From positions 49,683 to 113,682 of the forward strand of contig NZ_JAPMXC010000006.1 in assembly GCF_026624755.1 (NCBI RefSeq): a stretch of DNA of 64,000 nucleotides, written 5' to 3'. Below the pieces are notes generated by a model. It was not told the origin of the DNA. It searched no databases and saw only the letters and a list, made by a program, of their open reading frames with translations. The stretch comes from Robbsia betulipollinis (GTDB lineage: Bacteria; Pseudomonadota; Gammaproteobacteria; Burkholderiales; Burkholderiaceae). Positions 53,833 through 64,000 of this stretch are shown piece after piece; position 1 is the stretch's first letter; each line of letters opens with the position of its first letter. Position numbers and translations under genes: made by a program.

Positions 53833-55089
53833 TTACATGTTGGCGATCAGCGCACGACCGAACCCCGAGCAGCTCACCTGTTCCGCGCCCTGCATCAAGC
53901 GTGCGAAATCGTAGGTGACGGTTTTCTGGAGGATGGTCTTCTGCATCGTCGCGATGATCGCATCGGCCGCCTCGGTCCAGCCGATATGGCGCAGCATCAT
54001 CTCCGCCGACAGGATTTCCGACCCCGGGTTGACGTAGTCCTTGCCCGCGTATTTCGGTGCGGTACCATGCGTGGCCTCGAAAATCGCGATCGTGTCGGAC
54101 AGATTCGCCCCGGGCGCGATGCCCACGCCGCCCACCTGCGCGGCGAGCGCGTCGGACGCGTAGTCGCCGTTCAGGTTCAGCGTGGCGATCACGTCGTACT
54201 CGACCGGTCGCAGCAGGGTGCGCTCCAGGAACGCATCGGCGATCGAATCCTTGACGATGATCGCGCCGCCGTGGACGGGATGCCGGATGCTGACCCAGGG
54301 ACCGCCATCGATCAGTTCGCCGCCGAATTCCGCGCGGGCCAGCGCATAGCCCCAATCGCGAAACGCGCCTTCGGTGAACTTCATGATGTTGCCCTTGTGC
54401 ACGAGCGTCACCGACTTGCGGTCGTGATCGATCGCGTACTGGATGGCCTTGCGCACCAGTCTTTCGGTGCCTTCACGGGACACGGGCTTGATGCCGATCG
54501 ACGAGGTGTCCGGGAAACGAATCTGCGTGACGCCCATCTCCTCGCGCAGAAAACGGATCATTTTTTCCGCTTCCGGCGTCCCGGCCGCCCACTCGATGCC
54601 CGCGTAGATGTCCTCCGAATTTTCCCGAAACACCACCATGTCGGTTTTTTCCGGCTCGCGCATCGGCGACGGGACCCCCTTGAAGTACTGCACCGGCCGC
54701 AGGCAGACATACAGGTCGAGCTGTTGCCGCAGCGCCACATTCAACGACCGAATGCCGGTGCCGATCGGGGTCGTCAGCGGCCCTTTGATGGCGACCAGAT
54801 ACTCGCGCAGCGCCTGCACGGTTTCGTCCGGAAGCCACACGCCCGGCCCGTAAACCCGTGTGGCTTTTTCGCCCGCGAAGATTTCCATCCAGTGGATCCG
54901 GCGTTCGCCCCGATAGGAATTCGCCACCGCCGCGTCGACCACCGCCATCATGACCGGCGTGATGTCCGCGCCGATGCCATCCCCTTCTATATAGGGGATG
55001 ATCGGCTGATCCGAAACCTCGAGCGAATGATCCTCGCGCGCGGTGATCGGCTGGCCGTTCTCGGGAACCTTGATGTGCTGGTACGACAT
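53833..55089 (-). CDS. icd: NADP-dependent isocitrate dehydrogenase
   Basis: The 418-residue protein is full length for the dimeric E. coli-type enzyme that converts isocitrate to 2-oxoglutarate and CO2 in the TCA cycle. [18 protein letters not shown], the substrate-binding [15 protein letters not shown] with its conserved regulatory serine (RENSEDIY), [15 protein letters not shown], and [20 protein letters not shown] with [12 protein letters not shown] in the nucleotide site are visible. [12 protein letters not shown] (ATG 55089) was chosen as start. It is a single-gene unit between the csp gene and rluE. Confidence 0.97.
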   Translation of the reverse strand: MSYQHIKVPENGQPITAREDHSLEVSDQPIIPYIEGDGIGADITPVMMAVVDAAVANSYRGERRIHWMEIFAGEKATRVYGPGVWLPDETVQALREYLVAIKGPLTTPIGTGIRSLNVALRQQLDLYVCLRPVQYFKGVPSPMREPEKTDMVVFRENSEDIYAGIEWAAGTPEAEKMIRFLREEMGVTQIRFPDTSSIGIKPVSREGTERLVRKAIQYAIDHDRKSVTLVHKGNIMKFTEGAFRDWGYALARAEFGGELIDGGPWVSIRHPVHGGAIIVKDSIADAFLERTLLRPVEYDVIATLNLNGDYASDALAAQVGGVGIAPGANLSDTIAIFEATHGTAPKYAGKDYVNPGSEILSAEMMLRHIGWTEAADAIIATMQKTILQKTVTYDFARLMQGAEQVSCSGFGRALIANM

Positions 55090-55239
55090 GAGGCGACTCC
55101 AATAGTGGATTGCGGGCCGGACCGCCCTTGTTTTCATGCTATTTTACGCGCCCATTGCGTTTGACACGGGCAGCGGCCGCGGCGACATCTTCACGCACCG
55201 CCGCGACGCCCGTTCGCTTGCGCGTCTCCTCTCGATATC

Positions 55240-55863
55240 ATGCCCCTGATTGCGCTCAACAAGCCTTACGGCACGATCTGCCAGTTCTCGCCGCATGAGA
55301 CGCGTCCGACGCTCGCCAGCCACATCGCGGTCCCGGGTGTCTACGCGGCGGGCCGGCTCGACGTCGACAGCGAGGGTCTGCTGCTCCTCACCGACGATGG
55401 CGCGTTGCAGGCGCGCATCGCGGAACCGCGCCGCAAGCTGGTGAAACGGTATTGGGCGCAGGTCGACGGCCTGCCCTCCGATGCGGCGCTCGCCCGCCTG
55501 GCCACCGGCGTCGATCTTGGCGATTTCACCACGGCCCCGGCCACCGTCACCCGGCTGGAAACGCCCGCCGGCCTGTGGGACCGCGATCCGCCGATCCGGT
55601 ACCGTGCGGCGATTCCCGCGCCTTGGCTAGAGATCGCGATTCACGAGGGCAAGAACCGTCAGGTACGGCGAATGACCGCGGCCATCGGCCATCCGACGCT
55701 GCGTCTCGTGCGGGTGGGCATCGGCGCGCTCGACCTGTTCGCCATGGGGCTGCGACCGGGAGAATCTACCGTACTACCGGCGACGGCGCCCTGGGGCGAG
55801 CTGTCCGAACCGCGTGCGACGCCGCGTGGCACGCCCCGCGCGAATCGGGCTCGCAGGAAATAA
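55240..55863 (+). CDS. rluE: 23S rRNA pseudouridine synthase RluE-type
   Basis: The 207-residue protein belongs to the RsuA/RluE group without an S4 domain, as expected for RluE (U2457 of 23S rRNA in E. coli). The catalytic motif is AAGRLDVDSEGLLLLTDDG with the essential Asp. Further blocks are LVKRYWAQVDGLP and IHEGKNRQVRRMTAAIGHP. The last ~20 residues are basic (PRGTPRANRARRK). It is divergent from icd, an arrangement also seen in other proteobacteria. Confidence 0.92.
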   Translation: MPLIALNKPYGTICQFSPHETRPTLASHIAVPGVYAAGRLDVDSEGLLLLTDDGALQARIAEPRRKLVKRYWAQVDGLPSDAALARLATGVDLGDFTTAPATVTRLETPAGLWDRDPPIRYRAAIPAPWLEIAIHEGKNRQVRRMTAAIGHPTLRLVRVGIGALDLFAMGLRPGESTVLPATAPWGELSEPRATPRGTPRANRARRK

Positions 55864-55972
55864 GGGAGAAATTTCCGTTCCGGCTGTCAACCAAACGCAC
55901 GCTGTCCCGTTTATCGCTATGACAGGCCGCAAAACGCGGCTGTCGCCACCAAATCGATAGATCGAGGAAGAC

Positions 55973-56164
55973 ATGAACAAATTGATCGCTGCGCTGATCG
56001 CCGGCCTGTTCGCAACTGCTGCGTTCGCTCAAGCTCCGGCTTCCGACGCAGCCAGCACCCCGGCTGCCGCATCGTCGACGAAGACGGTGAAGAAGCACAC
56101 GACGCACAAGGCCAAGTCGGCCAAGAAGGCATCGGCTGTGGAAGCCGCATCGGCTGCGCAATAA
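55973..56164 (+). CDS. Small secreted Ala/Lys/Ser-rich protein
   Basis: A 63-residue protein with a clear Sec signal peptide (MNKLIAALIAGLFATAAFAQ, cut after AFA). The mature part of about 44 residues is made of Ala, Ser, Thr, Lys and His (KKHTTHKAKSAKKASAVEAA). The composition resembles acid-shock (Asr) or histone-H1-like tails, but no family can be claimed. A strong ribosome site (gaggaag) and a good terminator at 56229-56259 support that it is a real, single gene. It is presumably periplasmic. Confidence 0.8.
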   Translation: MNKLIAALIAGLFATAAFAQAPASDAASTPAAASSTKTVKKHTTHKAKSAKKASAVEAASAAQ

Positions 56165-56228
56165 GCGTCGTCGGCAAGCGAACTACGAGCTGTACAGTTG
56201 CACCGGCCGCAGTGACGGCCGTTGACGA

Positions 56229-56259
56229 GCGGATACGAATGCGTGTCCGCTTTTTTTTT
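56229..56259 (+). terminator. Terminator of the small secreted protein gene
   Basis: gcggatac-gaatgc-gtgtccgc forms an 8-bp stem with one G-U pair, followed by nine T. It lies 65 bp after the stop codon. Confidence 0.9.
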
Positions 56260-56285
56260 GAGCGCGTCGCCGGGCGTGCAGTAAG

Positions 56286-56903
56286 ATGAAGCCGCCCCCC
56301 ATCAGCCGGAGACCGGTCTTGAATGTTCTGCATGTCCCTGCCGCCAGCGGCGCCTCGCGCGTCAATCTCGATGCCGGCGTTCGCGCCGATCGGTCCCCCT
56401 CTTCGCGGCGCCCGCTCCTGCGCGCCCTGCGCCGCGCCGCCGCGGTGACGTTCGCTGCCCTCGCGCTGGGCGGCAGCATGGCGGCGCTCGCGCAACCGCT
56501 GGGTCCGGCGGATCGCCCGATCAAACAGCCGGGCGAGTTCCCCACCGTGCAGTTGAGCGTCGGGCTGAATCTGATCCATGCGGAAGTCGCCGCCAACGAC
56601 GCCGACCGCGAGCAGGGTCTGATGTACCGTAAATCGCTGGCGCCGAACTCCGGCATGCTGTTCGTGTTCGACGAGCGCGCCGGCCATTGCTTCTGGATGA
56701 AGAACACGCTCATTCCCCTGTCGATCGCCTTCATGGGCGACGACGGCACGATCAGCGACATCGACGAGATGGCCGCGGAAACCGAGAACAACCACTGCCC
56801 GACCCGTGCCGGCCGCTACGCGCTGGAAATGGAGCAGGGCTGGTTCACGAAGCACGGCATCCGCCCCGGCATGCAGATCAAGGGCCTGAGCGGCGGCCAA
56901 TGA
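56286..56903 (+). CDS. DUF192 family periplasmic protein
   Basis: A 205-residue protein. A basic stretch and hydrophobic helix ([20 protein letters not shown]) act as signal peptide, so the mature domain (from about 70) is periplasmic. DUF192 blocks are [40 protein letters not shown] and [19 protein letters not shown]. The family's function is unknown. The 5' end is uncertain because the N terminus before the hydrophobic helix is long (about 48 residues) and the ribosome site is weak. Confidence 0.85.
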   Translation: MKPPPISRRPVLNVLHVPAASGASRVNLDAGVRADRSPSSRRPLLRALRRAAAVTFAALALGGSMAALAQPLGPADRPIKQPGEFPTVQLSVGLNLIHAEVAANDADREQGLMYRKSLAPNSGMLFVFDERAGHCFWMKNTLIPLSIAFMGDDGTISDIDEMAAETENNHCPTRAGRYALEMEQGWFTKHGIRPGMQIKGLSGGQ

Positions 56904-56979
56904 CGCCCGCGGCGCGTCCCGCCTTCGTGCTCCGCTGAACTGCGGTACAGTGGATTTTTCGACAGGTTGGAGATACGCC

Positions 56980-59085
<2,106 letters not shown>

Positions 59086-59128
59086 CCCGGAAACCCCCGC
59101 GGCGGCGGTGCGGACCGGCGGCGCGCCG

Positions 59129-60850
59129 ATGAAGCCGGATGGCACCGTGCGGCACGGGCTCGAACAGGCCTTGCTGCACGATGCGCTCGACGCGTGGCGC
59201 GCGGGGCGCGTGGACCGTCGTACCGCGCTGCGCTATGCGGCCGCGACGGGCCTGTCCGGGCTCGCCGCCGCCATCGTCGCGTCACCGACGCATGCCGCGG
59301 CCAGCGCGGTCGATACGGGAGAGGCCGCGCGCGCCCGCCCCGCGCCCCGCCCCGGCGCGACGATCCGCGTCGCCAACCTGACGCCGACGAGCGCCATCGA
59401 CCCCGTCACCGCGTCGGATTCCGCATCGATCTGCCTGCTGTCGCAGACCTGCGAATTCCTGATCGACGACGATGGCGATACCCTCACCCTGCGTCCGGCC
59501 CTGGCGCTCGCCTGGTTTCCCGATGCCACCGCGCGGGTATGGACGTTCCAGCTGCGGCGCAACGTACGCTTTCACGACGGGCAGACGATGACCGCGGCGG
59601 ACGTCGTCGCCAGCTTCGATCGCCTCACCGACACGGTGCGGGGATCCGCCGCGCTGTCCGTGTTCAATGGCGTGTTGTCCCAGGGTGGAACGCGTGCGCT
59701 CGACGACCATACGGTCGCGTTCCACCTGGATGCGCCGAACGGCAATTTCCCGTATTACGTCTCGTCCGACAATTACAACGCCGCGATCCTGCCGGCGCGC
59801 CTCGCCCGGGCGGACCCGCAGGCCGCACGCTACGAGCAGAGCTTCATCGGCACCGGCCCGTTTCGGCTCGAACATTTCACGCCACGCGTGGGCGCATCCT
59901 TCGTGCGCAATCCTGCTTACTGGGGCGCGCCGGCGCTGCCGGAGCGCGTTGTCTTCGGCTTCTACGCCGACCAACAGTCGCAAATTCTCGCGCTACAGGG
60001 CGACGACGCCGACATCGTCGTCAACTTCGCGATCCAGGGCGGCCGCGCCCTGCTCGATCACCCGCGCTACAAGGTACAGGCGGTGCGCTCCAGTTCGCAT
60101 CGTCAGGTGCACATGCGCTGCGACGCCGGCCCGTTCGCGGACAAGCGCGTGCGCCAGGCGCTGGCGCTGTCGATCGACCGCGCGGCGATCGTCGAGGGCA
60201 TCTTCCTGGACCGGGCGCAGCGCGGCAACGACAGCCCTTTCGCACCCGTATTCCCGACATCGCCCGCCACGCTGCCGCAGCGCGACATCGATCCGCCCGG
60301 TGCGCGTGCCCGGCTTGCCGCGGCAGTGCCCGGCCAACGGCCGCGCGCAACCCTGGTGACCGAGAAATTCATGGAGATGCCCGACTACGCGGTATTGCTG
60401 CAGAACGCCGCGCAGTCGGCGGGCATCGACCTGCGCCTGCGCATCGAGAGCCAGTCCGCCTATTACGGCGCCGCCGTGCGCGGTCAGTCCGACTGGCTCG
60501 ATTCGACGATCGGCATCACCGACTACGGTCACCGCGGCGTGCCGAACGTCTTCCTGAACGCCACCTTGTCGAGCCAGGGTGCATGGAACGCCGCGCGCTT
60601 TCGCAATCCCCGCTACGACGCGCTGCTGGCGCGTTATGGCGCAGCGCTCGCCTTGTCGGAGCAACAGATGCTGGCCACGGAAATCGGCCGGTTGCTTCTC
60701 GACGAAACCCCGATCATCGTCGCATATTTCTTCGATGCCATGCTGGCGCTGCGGGCCGATCTGCAAGGGGTCCGCTTCACCGCCATCACCCAGCTGCTGC
60801 TGGCGGGCGCGGGGTGGGCCGCGCCGGGAGAACGCCATGCGCGCGGGTGA
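59129..60850 (+). CDS. Periplasmic substrate-binding protein, family 5, with Tat-type signal
   Basis: About 573 residues. The N terminus holds a twin-arginine-like motif (VDRRTALRYAAATGLSGLAA) followed by a hydrophobic stretch and THAAA cleavage site, so export may be by Tat. The SBP_bac_5 block NVRFHDGQTMTAADVVASFD and VRQALALSIDRAAIVEGIFL mark the family. The ligand is unknown. ATG 59129 was chosen; a GTG at 59108 would add seven residues. It leads a five-component ABC operon with two permeases and a double ATPase, and overlaps the first permease by 14 bp. It is only distantly similar to the binding protein at 19062-20723. Confidence 0.87.
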   Translation: MKPDGTVRHGLEQALLHDALDAWRAGRVDRRTALRYAAATGLSGLAAAIVASPTHAAASAVDTGEAARARPAPRPGATIRVANLTPTSAIDPVTASDSASICLLSQTCEFLIDDDGDTLTLRPALALAWFPDATARVWTFQLRRNVRFHDGQTMTAADVVASFDRLTDTVRGSAALSVFNGVLSQGGTRALDDHTVAFHLDAPNGNFPYYVSSDNYNAAILPARLARADPQAARYEQSFIGTGPFRLEHFTPRVGASFVRNPAYWGAPALPERVVFGFYADQQSQILALQGDDADIVVNFAIQGGRALLDHPRYKVQAVRSSSHRQVHMRCDAGPFADKRVRQALALSIDRAAIVEGIFLDRAQRGNDSPFAPVFPTSPATLPQRDIDPPGARARLAAAVPGQRPRATLVTEKFMEMPDYAVLLQNAAQSAGIDLRLRIESQSAYYGAAVRGQSDWLDSTIGITDYGHRGVPNVFLNATLSSQGAWNAARFRNPRYDALLARYGAALALSEQQMLATEIGRLLLDETPIIVAYFFDAMLALRADLQGVRFTAITQLLLAGAGWAAPGERHARG

Positions 60851-61856
60851 GGTGTCTGCGGACCGTTTCCGGCCGGCACGGCGCGTCGGGCGCGTCTGGC
60901 GCGCGGCCGGCCGTCGCGCCGCGCTGCGCGTGGGCGGCGCCTTGCTGACGCTGTGGCTGCTGTCGATGATGGTCTTCGCCGCCGGCCAGTGGCTGCCCGG
61001 CAACGTCGGCCGCGCCGTGCTGGGGCCGCTGGCCGACCCGCGCGCGGTGGCCGCGATGAATCACCAGCTGGGCGTCGACCGGCCGTTGCTGCAACAGTAC
61101 GGCGCATGGCTGGCGCGCCTGCTGCACGGCGACCTGGGCCAGTCCACGTCCTATCGGGCGCCGGTGGCGTCCTACCTGTTCGACGCCCTCGCGCATTCGG
61201 CGCGTCTCGGCCTGCTCGCCTTCGCGCTGGTAGTGCCGTTGGGCATCGCCGGCGGCGTCTGGGCAGCGATGCGCCAGGGCCGCTGGGCCGACCGGCTGCT
61301 GACCCTGCTCGGGCTCGCGGCCACCGTGGTTCCGGAATTCATTTCGTCGATCGCGCTGATCCTGATCTTCGGCGTAGGCCTGCACTGGCTGCCGGTCTCG
61401 GCGGGCGTGCCGCCCGGCACGTCGCTGCCGGAGCAGCTGCGCCATCTGCTCATGCCGGCGCTGCCGCTGGTCATGGTGTACTTCGGCTATATCGCGCGGA
61501 TCGCCCGCGCCGGCACGCTCGAGGCGCTGGCCGCGGACTACACGCGCACGGCGGTGCTCAAGGGCCTGCCGATGCGTACCGTGATCCTGCGCCATGTCCT
61601 GCGCAATGCCCTGCTGCCGACGGTCACGGTGGCGACGACGCAGCTCGGCTATCTGATCGGCGGGCTGGTGGTGGTCGAAACCATCTTTCATTACCAGGGG
61701 ATCGGCAGCCTGATTTTCCAGGCGGCACAGGCGCGCGATTTTCCGATGCTCGAAGCCGGCGTGCTGGCAATCGGCCTCGTCTACATCTGCGCCAACCTGC
61801 TCGCGGATGCCCTGCACCGCTGGTTCAATCCCCGTCTGCGGGAGCCTGGCCGATGA
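60837..61856 (+). CDS. Peptide-type ABC transporter permease, DppB class
   Basis: The 339-residue permease has about six helices. It has the class motif GQWLPGNVGRAVLGPLADPR near the N terminus and the EAA loop DYTRTAVLKGLPMRTVILRH. ATG 60837 is preceded by a ribosome site (gggag) and lies inside the end of the binding-protein gene. A basic N-terminal segment (about 25 residues, many Arg) is longer than usual. Its stop overlaps the next permease by ATGA. Confidence 0.9.
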   Translation: MRAGEVSADRFRPARRVGRVWRAAGRRAALRVGGALLTLWLLSMMVFAAGQWLPGNVGRAVLGPLADPRAVAAMNHQLGVDRPLLQQYGAWLARLLHGDLGQSTSYRAPVASYLFDALAHSARLGLLAFALVVPLGIAGGVWAAMRQGRWADRLLTLLGLAATVVPEFISSIALILIFGVGLHWLPVSAGVPPGTSLPEQLRHLLMPALPLVMVYFGYIARIARAGTLEALAADYTRTAVLKGLPMRTVILRHVLRNALLPTVTVATTQLGYLIGGLVVVETIFHYQGIGSLIFQAAQARDFPMLEAGVLAIGLVYICANLLADALHRWFNPRLREPGR

Positions 61857-62716
61857 GCGCCGCCGCCCCCCGGTCCCGCGGCACCTGGCGCCGCCACGTG
61901 CGGCAGCGCCTCGCCGGCCCGCCCCGCGCCGCGCTGGTCGCGGGCGGGACCATCGTGACGTTCTGGATCGTCTGCGCGTTGTGGGCGCCCGTCCTGGTCC
62001 CCTACGACCCGTTCGCGACGCATCCGCTCCAGGCGCTGCTGGCGCCCTCGGTACACCACTGGTTCGGCACCGACCAGCTGGGTCGCGACGTTTTCTCGCG
62101 GGTGCTGACCGGCGCGCGCGACGTGCTCTCGGTCGCGCCGCTCGCGACCCTGCTCGGCGCGCTGGGCGGCACGGCCATCGGTTTGCTCGGGGGCTATCTC
62201 GGCGGCTGGATCGATCAGGTGATCGGCCGGATCCTCGACGCGCTGCTGGCCTTGCCGCTGGTCATCGTCGCCTTGCTGGCGCTGGCCGCGCTCGGCGGCA
62301 GCGATCTGACCATGATCCTCGTGATCGGCGCGACCTTCGCGCCCTTGACCGCGCGTACCGTGCGCGCCGCTGTCCTCTCCGAGCGCCACCTCGACTATGT
62401 CGGCGCGGCGCAGGCGCGCGGCGAATCCACCCTGCGCATCCTGTACGCGGAAATCCTGCCGAACGTGGCGACGCCGATCGTCGTCGAGGCCGCCGTGCGG
62501 CTGGGCTACGCGATCTTTACCGTCGCGACGCTGTCCTTTCTGGGTTTCGGCACGCAGCCGCCTTCCGCCGACTGGGGCCTGACGCTGTCCGAGAACTACA
62601 CCCTGCTCGCCGGCGGCGCCTGGTGGACGGTGGCGTTCAGCGCCGCCGCCACGGCCTCGCTGGTCATCGGCGTGAATCTGGTCGCCGACGCACTGCAACG
62701 CACGGTGACCCGATGA
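61853..62716 (+). CDS. Peptide-type ABC transporter permease, DppC class
   Basis: The 287-residue permease has the DppC signature HHWFGTDQLGRDVFSRVLTG and the EAA loop DYVGAAQARGESTLRILYAE. It has about six transmembrane helices. It is coupled by ATGA on both sides, to the DppB-type permease and to the ATPase gene, so the three products are made in balance. Confidence 0.92.
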   Translation: MSAAAPRSRGTWRRHVRQRLAGPPRAALVAGGTIVTFWIVCALWAPVLVPYDPFATHPLQALLAPSVHHWFGTDQLGRDVFSRVLTGARDVLSVAPLATLLGALGGTAIGLLGGYLGGWIDQVIGRILDALLALPLVIVALLALAALGGSDLTMILVIGATFAPLTARTVRAAVLSERHLDYVGAAQARGESTLRILYAEILPNVATPIVVEAAVRLGYAIFTVATLSFLGFGTQPPSADWGLTLSENYTLLAGGAWWTVAFSAAATASLVIGVNLVADALQRTVTR

Positions 62717-64000
62717 GCGTTTCCCCGCCTGTTCCGTCTTTTCCAGCCCCGACCGGCCGCGACGCCGCGCTGTGTTTCGACGCGGTGACGGTGAGCTATC
62801 GCGTCCGCGGCGCGACGCGCGACGTTCTACACGCGCTGTCGCTGCGTATCGCTCCCGGCGAGGCGTATGGGCTGGTGGGAGAATCGGGCTGCGGCAAATC
62901 GACGGTCGCGCTGGCGGCGGTGCGCTACCTGCCCGCGGGCGGACGGCAAACCGGCGGTCGCATCCGGATCGCCGGTCAGGCGCTCGACACGCTCGATGCC
63001 GCCGCGCTGCGGCGCCTGCGCGCCCATACGGTATCGATGGTCTACCAGGACGCCGCGCGCGCGTTGAATCCTTCGCTACGCATCGGCGTCCAGCTGCGCG
63101 AGGCGTTCGCGGCCGCGGACGATGCGCACGCCGCCGACACCCGCGCCGCGGCGATGCTCCGGCGGGTGCGCTTCGACGATCCGGCGCGGGTGCTGGCGTG
63201 TTACCCGCATCAGCTTTCGGGCGGCATGCAACAGCGCGTGGTCATCGCGATGGCACTCGCCACGCAGCCCGCCCTGCTGATCCTCGACGAACCGACAACC
63301 GGTCTCGATGCCACGGTCGCGGCCGACATTCTCGATCTGCTGCGCGAGATCCGCCGCGAGCAGGCGATCGCGATGCTGTTCATCAGCCACGACCTGGCCG
63401 TGATCGAGGCGATGTGCGACCGGGTAGGCGTGCTGTACGCCGGCGAGCTGGTGGAGGAAGGGACCGTGGCCGCCGTCCTGCACGGGCCTCGCCATCCGTA
63501 CACCGTGGGACTGCTGCGCTGCCTGCCGCATGGCCGGCGCCGGGACGGGCAGCCGCTCGAGACGATTCCGGGCGCGCTGCCCCCCATCGGCACCCGCCCG
63601 GCCGCCTGTATCTTCGCCGACCGCTGCACCCTCGCGCGAGCGCGCTGCCGGAGCGACGCCCCGCCGCCGTACCGGGTCGACCGGACCGGAGACGCGACCT
63701 CGCACGGCATCGCGGCCGACGCCGGGTCCGCGCCGTCCGACGCGCCCGAACACACCAGCCGCTGCCACTACCACGCCGAAGCCGCGGCGCTGCCGCCGAT
63801 AGCGGCGTCGGCACCGCTTGCCCCTTCGCACCCGGCGTCCGCCGCGCCGGACGTCGGGCGCGCGGCGTCCCCCGCCCTGCGCGTTACCGACCTGAGCAAG
63901 ACCTTCGACACACGGGACGGCTCCTTCACCGCGGTCGAACGCCTCTCGTTCGATTTATGGCCGGGTGAAACGCTCGGACTCATCGGCGAATCGGGCAGCG
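62713..64000 (+). CDS. Fused double ATPase of the peptide-type ABC transporter (3' end outside window)
   Basis: A frame starting at ATG 62713 (overlapping the permease stop by ATGA) stays open to the right edge, at least 429 residues. The first ATPase domain is complete: Walker A GESGCGKS, Q-loop MVYQDAARALNPS, signature LSGGMQQRVVIAMAL, Walker B LLILDEPTTGLD, switch FISHD, and the C-terminal HPYTVGLLRCLP. A ~100-residue Ala/Pro-rich linker follows. A second domain then begins (ALRVTDLSKTFDTRDG...) and reaches its Walker A (GESGS) at the edge. So DppD- and DppF-type subunits are joined in one chain. A different-frame reading from 62772 is not real. Confidence 0.88.
   Translation, partial: MSVSPPVPSFPAPTGRDAALCFDAVTVSYRVRGATRDVLHALSLRIAPGEAYGLVGESGCGKSTVALAAVRYLPAGGRQTGGRIRIAGQALDTLDAAALRRLRAHTVSMVYQDAARALNPSLRIGVQLREAFAAADDAHAADTRAAAMLRRVRFDDPARVLACYPHQLSGGMQQRVVIAMALATQPALLILDEPTTGLDATVAADILDLLREIRREQAIAMLFISHDLAVIEAMCDRVGVLYAGELVEEGTVAAVLHGPRHPYTVGLLRCLPHGRRRDGQPLETIPGALPPIGTRPAACIFADRCTLARARCRSDAPPPYRVDRTGDATSHGIAADAGSAPSDAPEHTSRCHYHAEAAALPPIAASAPLAPSHPASAAPDVGRAASPALRVTDLSKTFDTRDGSFTAVERLSFDLWPGETLGLIGESGS

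Noticed and set aside
62772-63968. A 398-codon frame at the right end read from 62772
   Set aside because: It is in the wrong frame; the true frame from 62713 contains all ABC ATPase motifs and simply has no stop inside the window.

Overview
The window is a GC-rich chromosomal stretch from a betaproteobacterium of the Burkholderiaceae (Burkholderia, Paraburkholderia or Robbsia type). This rests on gene order and protein resemblance: ribF-ileS-lspA-coaBC-dut facing clpA-clpS, then a cold-shock gene, icd and rluE; rpmB-rpmG; ispH-fkpB; and a complete liv operon. No rRNA, tRNA, CRISPR array or prophage was recognised. The only mobile element is the end of an IS30-family insertion at the left edge. 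It has cut an oxalate decarboxylase gene, of which only the 3' part remains.

Layout. 1-660: IS30 end and oxdC remnant. 700-1050: a 68-residue gene whose promoter carries a textbook LexA (SOS) box. 1084-6957: a compact regulon consisting of a histidine kinase, a sigma-54 activator, a divergent ArsB/NhaD-type membrane transporter, and two small proteins built from four copies of one module. Both target promoters have a sigma-54 -24/-12 element preceded by two dyads (TGTC-N9-GACA) spaced 22 bp, at almost the same distance from the promoter. This is the most interesting system in the window. 7071-10355: pyruvate oxidase and two tandem paralogous lipoproteins. 10403-23165: ten genes and one gene remnant, all leftward: ethanolamine ammonia-lyase (eutB, eutC), a five-gene peptide-type ABC transporter, a coupled amidase remnant, two amidases and an M20-type amidohydrolase. 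They look like one nitrogen-scavenging unit. 23370-28062: DUF2288 protein, rsuA, an epimerase, a ferredoxin-reductase-type protein and an argD-like aminotransferase. 28557-30478: two glycosyltransferases. 30533-35732: livFGMHK. 36183-41639: ispH, fkpB, radC, rpmB, rpmG, nadC and a fatty-acid desaturase. 41849-56903: housekeeping genes from rsmB and purN through ribF-ileS-lspA-coaBC-dut, clpA-clpS, a cold-shock gene, icd, rluE, a small secreted protein and a DUF192 protein. 56980-59085: an elongation factor G gene outside the usual str-operon context. 59129-64000: a second peptide-type ABC transporter whose last gene, encoding two ATPase domains in one chain, runs off the right edge.

Many genes overlap by ATGA, which implies tight translational coupling in the operons. 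Factor-independent terminators are clear after the oxdC remnant, rpmG, the desaturase, clpA and the small secreted protein. Unannotated structure worth attention includes triple GGTTGCAAC repeats upstream of livK with an orphan rightward terminator nearby, a 17-bp minisatellite that supplies the stop codon of the epimerase, and a cluster of GAATTC hexamers in the rpmB leader.
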